DNA of 64,000 bases, from NCBI GenBank assembly GCA_035551355.1, contig DASZNF010000052.1, positions 62,001 through 126,000 of the forward strand, in the 5' to 3' direction. Every line of letters begins with the position of its first letter. The first letter of the stretch is position 1. Source of the DNA: DATATV01 sp035551355 (GTDB lineage: Bacteria; Actinomycetota; Actinomycetes; Mycobacteriales; Pseudonocardiaceae). Positions 33,467-40,049 of the stretch are shown here, piece after piece. The translations under genes and the position numbers were made by a program. A model generated the notes under the pieces. It did not search any database, was not told the origin of the DNA, and saw only the letters and a list, made by a program, of their open reading frames with translations.

Positions 33467-34064
33467 CCGAACCACGGTTTTTGCCCTACCGCCGGCTTGT
33501 GCCGCCTATCGCCAGCTTGTTTGCTTGAAATTCTTGGGCTACCCGGAATCGTGCCGCACAATCCGCGTCGCCGATCAATTCATGCATAATTGCGCCCGAG
33601 TGGGGTCAGTGGAAAGCCTCGGCGTGAATACCGAGGCCCCGAACCTGGTCGCCGTCACCGGCGATGAGCCTGCGCCCAGGCCCGGCCATCATCGCCCAAA
33701 GCCAGGTCCACACGGGAAACCCATGTCGCCGAGCCGAGCAAGAGCTCCGGCCCCTACCCCGGTACAAGTCGACCAGAAATCTCGCCCGAACAGAGAACAG
33801 CGCAAAATCAAAGTCGCGAACAACGCGCCTGAATCACCAGGAAAACAAGACCGACGCGCGCCCGGCAAACAACCCATGCGCCATCCCGACCCGGACCACA
33901 ACGAATTGTCTCAACCCAAAGATCACAAACCAACCAGTAGTGAACAGCCCCCACCCATCCACGGGGGCACGGCCCTGCGCCAGCCTAGTCGGCGGCCGGG
34001 GTCTGGGCGAACCGGAACGGGGGGCTGTGGATGGCTGGGTAGGGGTGTGGATAACTCCGGACGC
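33467..34064. other. 600-bp gene-free stretch of lower GC and odd composition
   Basis: Between the hydrolase gene and the acyltransferase gene. From about 33500 to 33960 the sequence is clearly less GC-rich, with runs of A on the plus strand, and no frame shows the local third-position GC bias. A pair of DnaA-box-like sites (34026-34054) lies at its right end. It may hold regulatory RNA or be a relic; I see no gene. Confidence 0.5.
34026..34054. other. DnaA-box-like pair, 20 bp apart
   Basis: TGTGGATGG (34026-34034) and TGTGGATAA (34046-34054); the latter is the exact complement of TTATCCACA, a canonical DnaA box. Same orientation and same 20-bp spacing as the pair at 21248. Confidence 0.4.
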
Positions 34065-35108
34065 TCAGCCCAGGAATGCGTTACGGCGCTGGGACAGCAG
34101 GCGGTAGAGGGTCTGCTGGATGGTCTCGCGGACCTGGTCGGTCAGGTTGAACACCAGCATGGGGTCGTCCTCGGCGTGCGGGCCCAGCTCGTCGGTGGCG
34201 ATCGGTTCGCCGAACTCGATGAACCACTTGGACGGCAACGGAATCGCACCCAGCGGTCCGAGCAGCGGGAACAGTGGGGTCACCGGGAAGTACGGGAAGC
34301 CCAGCAGCCTCGCCAGTGGCTTGAGGTCGGCGATCTTGGGGTAGATCTCCTCGGCGCCCACGATCGAGCAGGGCACGATCGGCACGCCGGTGCGCAGTGC
34401 CGCCGACACGAAACCGCCGCGGCCGAACCGCTGCAGCTTGTAGCGGTCGCGGAACGGCTTGCCGACGCCTTTGAAGCCCTCCGGCCACACCCCGACCAGA
34501 TGACCGGCGCGCAGCAGCCGCTCGGCGTCGGCGTTGCAGGCCAGGGTCTGGCCACTCTTGCGAGCCAGCGGGCCCATCACCGGGGTCCTGAACACCAGGT
34601 CGGCGCCCAGCATCCGGAGGTGGCGGCCTTCGCGTTCACCCGTCTGGGGGTCGGTGCAGCTCACCGAGTCGCGCACCGCCACCGCGGTCATCACCGCGTC
34701 CACCGGCAGGGTGCCGGAGTGGTTGGCGACCAGCAGCGCGCCGCCGTCCTCGGGCAGGTTGGCCGCGCCGATCACCTCCACCCGGAACCACTTTCGATAC
34801 AACTGCCGCAACGGGGGCATCAGCAGATGGTCGGTCAGCTCGGCGTCGAAGCCGAACTCGTCGACCTCGTACTCCCCGGTCAGCCGCCGCCGCGCGAACG
34901 CCAGCAGGTCGGCCAGTTTGTCCGCGGCCGCCGATCCTCCCGGGCCTGCGCCGGTCCAGTCCGGTTCGGGCAGGTGCGTCACCTGGCCAGGCACCTCGGC
35001 GCCCCGGCCGGCCCGATCAGCTTCGGTCTGCGGTCGGTGCGCCCGTTCGTCCCGGCCGCTCTGGGCGACAGCGGTCCTCTGCAGCGGAATGACCCGGGCT
35101 TCTGCCAC
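34065..35108 (-). CDS. 1-acylglycerol-3-phosphate O-acyltransferase family protein (PlsC-like)
   Basis: About 347 residues. The acyltransferase core begins near residue 120 with motif I NHSGTLPVDA (H-x4-D), with motif III-like VWPEGFKGVGKPFRDRY and motif IV-like VPIVPCSIVGAEE. The N-terminal 110 residues are polar and not conserved-looking. GTG 35108 follows AAGGGA at 7 nt. Family members move acyl chains onto lysophosphatidate or other envelope lipids. It is the gene next to the epimerase, as I recall for Rv0501/Rv0502 in M. tuberculosis. A plain short chain. Confidence 0.85.
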   Translation of the reverse strand: MAEARVIPLQRTAVAQSGRDERAHRPQTEADRAGRGAEVPGQVTHLPEPDWTGAGPGGSAAADKLADLLAFARRRLTGEYEVDEFGFDAELTDHLLMPPLRQLYRKWFRVEVIGAANLPEDGGALLVANHSGTLPVDAVMTAVAVRDSVSCTDPQTGEREGRHLRMLGADLVFRTPVMGPLARKSGQTLACNADAERLLRAGHLVGVWPEGFKGVGKPFRDRYKLQRFGRGGFVSAALRTGVPIVPCSIVGAEEIYPKIADLKPLARLLGFPYFPVTPLFPLLGPLGAIPLPSKWFIEFGEPIATDELGPHAEDDPMLVFNLTDQVRETIQQTLYRLLSQRRNAFLG

Positions 35109-35139
35109 AACGACGTCCCTTCTGCCCACCGGGCATCCC

Positions 35140-36180
35140 TCAGCGCACCAACGAGACCGCGTCCAGCACCCCGCGCTCCAGCGCGGCCAACCGCTCCGGG
35201 TCAACCACCGGACGCAGTCCCCGGCCACGCACGTAATCGTCGAACGCCTGCCTCGTGGTCCACCGTGGGGTGAACCCGAAAGTCTCCTTCAGCCGGGTCG
35301 TGTCGACCACCCGGCCGTAGTTCAGATACCGGACCTGCTCCGGTCCGAAATCGACCAGCCTGCTGCTGCGGAACAGCCCGGTGATCGGCTGTACCACCGG
35401 ACCCGGCAGCGGCACCTGCACCCGGCCCGCTCGGCGAATCGCCTGGGACAACAGCAGCACCCCGTCCCCGGCCACGTTGAACACGCCGGGCACGTCGCGC
35501 ACCACCGAGCGGTGCAGCACGGCCAGCGCGTCCTCGGAGTGCAGCAACTGCAGTCGCGAATCGTGTCCCAGCACCGTGGGCACCACGACCGGTAGCGAGA
35601 AATACCTCGTGAGCACGGTGTCCACCCGCGGCCCGATCAGATTCGAGAACCGCAGCGTGGTTATCGCCACGTCCGGGCGACGCCGGCCGAACCCGCGGAC
35701 GTACCCCTCGACCTCGGCGTTGTCCTTGGCATATCCGGACGAGGGCAGCTCGGCGGGCGCGGTGTCCTCGGTGAACACGGCCGGGTCACGGGGGCTCGCC
35801 CCGTACACCGCGGTGGAGGATTTCACCACCAGTTTGCGCACCAGCGGCGAGCGCTGGCACGCGGCCAGCAGCTGCATGGTGCCGATGACGTTCATTTCTT
35901 TGTGCAGCGTGCGCCCGGTCGGTCCGGCCGGGTGCGCGGTCAGCGACGCGTGCACCACGGTGTCCACCCGGGCCCGGCCGATCACCTTGCCGATCAGCGG
36001 GTTGCGGATGTCGGCGCGCACGTACTCGGCGCGCCCCATCAGCCTGCTCAGTTCGGCCGACGGCGCCGCGGTGTCCACCGCGATCACCCGTTCGATGGAC
36101 GAGTCCTCGGCCAGCCGTGCGGCCAGATGGCCACCGAGGTAACCACTCACCCCGGTCACCAGAACGACGTTGGCGGCCAT
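35140..36180 (-). CDS. NAD-dependent epimerase/dehydratase (SDR-e) family protein
   Basis: 346 residues. The Rossmann loop is TGVSGYLGGHLAARL. The Ser/Thr of the active site may be in KSSTAVYG, and the region in place of YxxxK reads GYAKDNAEVEGY, with no Lys at +4 from the Tyr, so classical epimerase chemistry is uncertain. The substrate-binding half follows (VPTVLGHDSRLQLLHSEDAL). ATG 36180 with GGGGATGGTGG upstream. It is the positional match of M. tuberculosis Rv0501 (galE2), whose substrate is not settled. No sugar-nucleotide genes lie nearby. Confidence 0.8.
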   Translation of the reverse strand: MAANVVLVTGVSGYLGGHLAARLAEDSSIERVIAVDTAAPSAELSRLMGRAEYVRADIRNPLIGKVIGRARVDTVVHASLTAHPAGPTGRTLHKEMNVIGTMQLLAACQRSPLVRKLVVKSSTAVYGASPRDPAVFTEDTAPAELPSSGYAKDNAEVEGYVRGFGRRRPDVAITTLRFSNLIGPRVDTVLTRYFSLPVVVPTVLGHDSRLQLLHSEDALAVLHRSVVRDVPGVFNVAGDGVLLLSQAIRRAGRVQVPLPGPVVQPITGLFRSSRLVDFGPEQVRYLNYGRVVDTTRLKETFGFTPRWTTRQAFDDYVRGRGLRPVVDPERLAALERGVLDAVSLVR

Positions 36181-36347
36181 CCACCATCCCCAAACTGCGC
36201 GACAGTGCCCCGATGCTACTCGGAACCGGCCGCCTCGCAGCCTCCGCGCGAGCGGCAAATAAACCGCGCCGCCAGCGTGCTCCGGACAAACCGGGTCAGC
36301 CGACGGCGCGGGAAAGCCGCAAGAGCGATGGGCTCTGGGTCAGCGGG

Positions 36348-36449
36348 TCACTTGCCCTGCTTGCGACGCGCGTGTCGAGTCTTCCGCAGCAACTTGCGGT
36401 GCTTCTTCTTCGACATGCGCTTGCGGCGCTTCTTGATGACCGAGCCCAT
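36348..36449 (-). CDS. 30S ribosomal protein bS22 (AURKAIP1/COX24 domain)
   Basis: 33 residues, almost all Lys, Arg and His (KKRRKRMSKKKHRKLLRKTRHARRK is the idea; key pattern MSKKKHRKLLRKT). The pattern is typical of the tiny bS22 protein seen in mycobacterial ribosomes near the decoding centre. ATG 36449 follows GAAGGA at 7 nt. The frame upstream is open but unrelated. Too short for usual gene finders, but the conserved core and the gene order (next to the excisionase-type regulator and proC, as Rv0500B) make it a firm call. Confidence 0.9.
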   Translation of the reverse strand: MGSVIKKRRKRMSKKKHRKLLRKTRHARRKQGK

Positions 36450-36650
36450 GCGCGGTTCCTTCACTCTCGTGGGTGGTTCAGGGTTGCTCGCGTCCGTGGC
36501 CGCACCGGCGCCCGACACATGACGAACCGGGGCACGCGACACGAACGGTCACTCAGTTTACCTGGACCGTTGTCGGGGCGAACGGCGGCCATCGAGTGCG
36601 GGCGTGAACCCGCCCGATGGCCCACGTTCGTGTGGGACGGCCGGTGGTGC

Positions 36651-36869
36651 TCAGCCGACGTCGTAGTAGGCGTTCTCCAGATAGTCGTGCACGGCCTTCT
36701 CGGGCACCCGGAACGACTTGCCGACTCGCACGGCAGGCAGTTCACCGGAGTGCACCAACCGGTACACGGTCATCTTCGACACCCTCATCATGGCGGCCAC
36801 TTCGGCCACCGTGAGGAACTCGACCTGGTTGAGGCTGGTCAAGCCCGATTCCCTGTTTTGGGCAGGCAT
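36651..36869 (-). CDS. Excisionase-type helix-turn-helix DNA-binding protein
   Basis: 72 residues, essentially one winged helix: FLTVAEVAAMMRVSKMTVYR followed by the wing VRVGKSFRVPEKAVHDYL. This layout is shared by phage excisionases and by a conserved actinobacterial single-gene group (Rv0500A), which is not phage-borne. ATG 36869; a GTG two codons upstream (36875) sits better behind GAAGGA. The 5' leader carries CGACACGTGTCG and repeated TTCGACACG, possible binding sites. Its target is unknown. It resembles BldC in fold but not in sequence. Confidence 0.85.
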   Translation of the reverse strand: MPAQNRESGLTSLNQVEFLTVAEVAAMMRVSKMTVYRLVHSGELPAVRVGKSFRVPEKAVHDYLENAYYDVG

Positions 36870-36884
36870 AGTCACCGCGTCCTT

Positions 36885-36930
36885 CGACACGTGTCGCGCC
36901 GTCGGCTTCCCCACCGACGGATTCGACACG
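36885..36930. promoter_or_regulatory. Palindrome and repeated half-site before the excisionase-type gene
   Basis: CGACACGTGTCG (36885-36896, perfect palindrome) and TTCGACACG again at 36922-36930, 39 bp away, both upstream of the start. TACTCT (minus strand, about 36947) could be a -10. Inferred autoregulatory sites. Confidence 0.4.
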
Positions 36931-37085
36931 CACGTGCTCCCCCGAGAGTAGCGGGACGGATGGGACTCGTGCGACATGCGAGACCGCCTGTCCACCATTC
37001 GCCGCATCGACCAGGCAATCCGTGCCCGGATGGACCACTCGAGTGGCCGAATGTTCGTCGGCCCCGCCCGACCGGCGACCGGTCA

Positions 37086-37127
37086 CGCGGGGCCGAACCC
37101 AAGAACCCGCGGGGCCGAACCCAAGAA
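37086..37127. repeat. 20-bp direct repeat, 22-bp period
   Basis: CGCGGGGCCGAACCCAAGAA at 37086-37105 and again at 37108-37127, between proC and the excisionase-type gene, 19 nt beyond the proC stop. Short slippage-type duplication. Confidence 0.9.
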
Positions 37128-37145
37128 AAGGCCGAGGGGCGGGGC

Positions 37146-37958
37146 TCAGTGGTCGTCGTGCGCGCGGCCCAGTTCCACCGAGCGGTCCCGGGCGGCCTCG
37201 ATCGCGGCCAGCAGCGCCGCCCGCACCCCGTGCCGCTCCAGCTCCCGGATGGCCATGATCGTGGTGCCGGCCGGGGAGGTGACCGCCTCGCGCAGGATCA
37301 CCGGGTGCTCGTCGCTCTCGGCCAGCATCCGGGCCGAGCCCACCGCCGACTGCACGATCAGCTTCTCCGCCACCGCGCGCGGCAGGCCCAGCAGGATGCC
37401 CGCGTCGATCATGGCCTCGACCAGGTAGAAGAAGTACGCCGGACCGGAGCCGGACAGCGCGGTCACCGCGTCCTGCTGCGACTCGGGCACCCGCACCACC
37501 TCGCCCACCGTGCCCAGCATCTGGGCGACGGTGTCCAGGTGCGCCTCGGAGGCGTGTTTCCCGGGCGAGATCGCGCTCATCGCCGCGCCGACCACCATCG
37601 GGGTGTTCGGCATGACCCGGACCACCGGCGTGCCCTCGGGCAGCATCCGCTCGTACAGCGCGGTGGGCAGCCCGGCGCACAGCGACACGACCAGCGCGGC
37701 CGGGCCGATCGCCGGGGCCAGCTCGACCAGCAGCGGCTCGATGTCCTGCGGCTTGACCGCGACCACCAGCACATCCGCCTTGGCCGCGGCCTCGGCCACC
37801 GACACCCCGGCGACGCCGTACTGGGCGGTCAGCTCCCGCGCCCGCTGCGCGGACCGCTCGGTGAACAGCAGTTCCCCGGCCGGCCGGCCGCCGTGCAGCA
37901 GCCCGGACAGCAGGGCCTCGCCGATCTTGCCCGCGCCCAGTACAGCGATCGTCGTCAT
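37146..37958 (-). CDS. proC: Pyrroline-5-carboxylate reductase (ProC)
   Basis: 270 residues, last step of proline synthesis. The NAD(P)H loop is IAVLGAGKIGEALLSGLL, followed by VVAVKPQDI and the C-terminal signature DAVTALSGSGPAYFFYLVEAM with LREAVTSPAGTTIMAIRELE. ATG 37958. Ordinary length. It is followed on the same strand by the small DNA-binding gene, with a 20-bp repeat in the gap. No other proline genes are in the window. Confidence 0.94.
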   Translation of the reverse strand: MTTIAVLGAGKIGEALLSGLLHGGRPAGELLFTERSAQRARELTAQYGVAGVSVAEAAAKADVLVVAVKPQDIEPLLVELAPAIGPAALVVSLCAGLPTALYERMLPEGTPVVRVMPNTPMVVGAAMSAISPGKHASEAHLDTVAQMLGTVGEVVRVPESQQDAVTALSGSGPAYFFYLVEAMIDAGILLGLPRAVAEKLIVQSAVGSARMLAESDEHPVILREAVTSPAGTTIMAIRELERHGVRAALLAAIEAARDRSVELGRAHDDH

Positions 37959-37989
37959 GCGCCCCAGGGTGCCAGACCGGCGGCCGGCT

Positions 37990-38940
37990 TCAGCGTTCCC
38001 GTGGGGTCAGCGCCAACTGCCGGCACTGGCCCACCAGCCGGCCCGCGGCGTCGATCACCGTGGCGTCCTGGTCGAACCACTGCCCGTGCACCGCGCGGCT
38101 GGTCACGTCCACCCGCAGCCAGCCCGGCGCGGGTCGGCCGCGCAGCAGGGCGGTCACCTGCACCGTCGGTGACCATCCGTACCGGCCGAGGTTGAACGTC
38201 ACCGGCATGGACACGTCCCCGGACAGCAGCGCGAACAGCGCGTCCGGCTGCTCGCCGCGCGGGCGCACCCACAGCCGCAGGCGCAGCGGATCGCCCACCT
38301 TGCCGTGCAGGAAGCCCGCGGTGGCCTGGTCGACCCGGACGTCGCAGCCACGTACCAGGCGGGGCGCGTTGGCCGAGGGGAGCCCACCGAGGTCGACCGC
38401 GTCCAGCGGTGGGCCGGCCGGCATGTCCGGCAGGTCGGTCCAGGTCGGCGGGTCGTCGGCCAGGTGACCCACGGTGACCGTGGACTCCACGCAACTGCGT
38501 CCGCGCTGCTCGATGTTGACCGCGACCACGCTGGCCGTTCGGCCCAGTTTGCGCAGCTCCGCCCGGAGCAGCACCGGGCCGACCTCGGGCGGTCGCAGGA
38601 ACTGGGCGCTGACCACCAGCGGGTCAACCCCGTCGGTGCCTTCCGCGCCACCGGCCGCGGCAACCGCCTGCACCCCGGCGCGGCCCATCAGCGCCAGCAG
38701 GAACCCGCCATGTGGCCGTGAGCCCACCGTCCAGTCCGCGGACAGGTCCGCGGTGAACGTGCCGTCACCCAGCGCACGCACCGCGCTGGCCACCGAGAAC
38801 GTGCTCGCCGGCCCCGTGCCCGAAGGCACTGCCGCGGCTCGCCCCGTCACACCGCTCACCCGGTTCTCCCAACTGCCCGTGGGAAGAACGCCGGTGCCAC
38901 CGGTCGCTCTGCCAGTCTTCGCATCAGGTATCCGTACCAT
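37990..38940 (-). CDS. Double hot-dog acyl-CoA thioesterase-like protein
   Basis: 316 residues. Two hot-dog halves: the first around DWTVGSRPHGGFLLALMGRAG and VVSAQFLRPPEVG, the second around SMPVTFNLGRYGWSPTVQVTALL and ending VIDAAGRLVGQCRQLALTP. This is the TesB-like layout of actinobacterial thioesterase-family proteins, as at Rv0499. Substrate unknown. The start is uncertain: ATG 38940 follows GGGGAG too closely, and the first 40 residues are Gly/Thr-rich, so the true start may be the GTG about 30 codons in. Confidence 0.78.
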   Translation of the reverse strand: MVRIPDAKTGRATGGTGVLPTGSWENRVSGVTGRAAAVPSGTGPASTFSVASAVRALGDGTFTADLSADWTVGSRPHGGFLLALMGRAGVQAVAAAGGAEGTDGVDPLVVSAQFLRPPEVGPVLLRAELRKLGRTASVVAVNIEQRGRSCVESTVTVGHLADDPPTWTDLPDMPAGPPLDAVDLGGLPSANAPRLVRGCDVRVDQATAGFLHGKVGDPLRLRLWVRPRGEQPDALFALLSGDVSMPVTFNLGRYGWSPTVQVTALLRGRPAPGWLRVDVTSRAVHGQWFDQDATVIDAAGRLVGQCRQLALTPRER

Positions 38941-39232
38941 TGCTCCCCGTATGGGGCATACACCCGAACGGTCTCACCAGCTCACCCCAGACGGCGCGCA
39001 GCCGCGGAGCGAACGCCGTAGCGTAACCGCATCCGGCCCCCGCCTGGCATGCGGCGATGGGCCCGATCCGGCCTCCGGTCGAAACCATCCGGCTCGGTGG
39101 AAGATCATCCGCGGGTTGCGGACGTTCGGACAGACGTCCGGCGGAAGCGAAAGGTTCAGTGCCGATAGCCACTTTCGCGATCACTTTCGTCCCTCGCGGC
39201 CGGGGCCGAATGTCACTTTCCGTGGCCGCCGG
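38941..39232. other. Gap between two minus-strand genes
   Basis: 292 bp without a convincing gene; GC-rich. A short minus-strand frame (38924-39184) has no homology-like features. Confidence 0.35.
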
Positions 39233-40027
39233 TCAGCTGCCAAGGTTGAGCCGGGCGAACAGCAACGCCTGGGCCAGATCCCGCTCCCGCCGCGCGCCGC
39301 TGCCCGCCCGCCGGGTGTTGATCTCCAGCACCACCTGCCCGGCGAACCGATCGGTGGCCAGCCGCTCGCACAGCGCCGCGCACGGCTGCGCGCCCTGGCC
39401 GGGCACCAGGTGCTCGTCCCGGGGCACCCCGGAGCCGTCGGCCAGGTGCAGGTGCGCCAGCCCGGCACCCATCCGGTCGGCCAGGGCCAGCGCGTCCATG
39501 CCCGCGGCCGCGGTGTGCGACAGGTCCAGCGTGTAGTTGGCGTAACCCACATCGGTGGGGTCGATGGACGGCGCGAACGCGGACACCGCGCGCCGCTCCC
39601 GGCCCAACGGGCGCACCGGGAACATGTTCTCCACCGCGATGGCCAGCCCGCTGCGCTCCTCCAGGTCGGCGACCAGCTCGGCGAAGCCCTCGGCGTAGCG
39701 GCGCTGCCAGCGAAACGGCGGGTGCACCACCACGGTCCGCGCGCCCAGATCCACCGCGGCGGCCACCGAGCGGCGCAGCCGGATCTCCGGGTCCGGCGAC
39801 CACACCCGCTGGGTGATCAGCAGGCAGGGAGCATGCACCGCGAGCACCGGCACCCCGAGGCGCTGGGAATGCTTGCGCAGCAGGCCGACGTCCTGGCTGA
39901 TCGGGTCGGCCCAGACCATCACCTCGACGCCGTCGTAGCCCAGCTCGGCCGCCAGTTCGAAACCCACCGAAGCCGGCCGTGGCCACACCGAGGCGGTGGA
40001 CAGGCCGATGGGTATCCGCGGGATCAC
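39233..40027 (-). CDS. Sugar phosphate isomerase/epimerase family protein (TIM barrel)
   Basis: 264 residues, xylose-isomerase-like/AP-endonuclease-2 fold: GLSTASVWPRP, ELGYDGVEVMVW, AVHAPCLLI, VVVHPPFRWQ, IAVENMFPVR, TLDLSHTAAAGMD, HLHLADGSGVPRDEHL, VVLEINTRR. His, Glu and Asp residues expected to bind metal are present at the strand ends. GTG 40027. This matches the position of Rv0498. Substrate unknown; members act on sugar or inositol phosphates. It precedes the thioesterase gene with a 292-nt gap. Confidence 0.85.
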   Translation of the reverse strand: MIPRIPIGLSTASVWPRPASVGFELAAELGYDGVEVMVWADPISQDVGLLRKHSQRLGVPVLAVHAPCLLITQRVWSPDPEIRLRRSVAAAVDLGARTVVVHPPFRWQRRYAEGFAELVADLEERSGLAIAVENMFPVRPLGRERRAVSAFAPSIDPTDVGYANYTLDLSHTAAAGMDALALADRMGAGLAHLHLADGSGVPRDEHLVPGQGAQPCAALCERLATDRFAGQVVLEINTRRAGSGARRERDLAQALLFARLNLGS

Positions 40028-40049
40028 AGCGCAACGCCCCCGCCCGGGC

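Noticed and set aside
33664..34107. Plus-strand frame of 147 codons in the low-GC gap
   Set aside because: Basic, Thr/Arg/Asn-rich, no third-position bias, no ribosome site.
36651..36869. A prophage remnant suggested by the excisionase-like gene
   Set aside because: No integrase, attachment sites or phage genes nearby; the gene belongs to a conserved actinobacterial chromosomal group next to proC and bS22.
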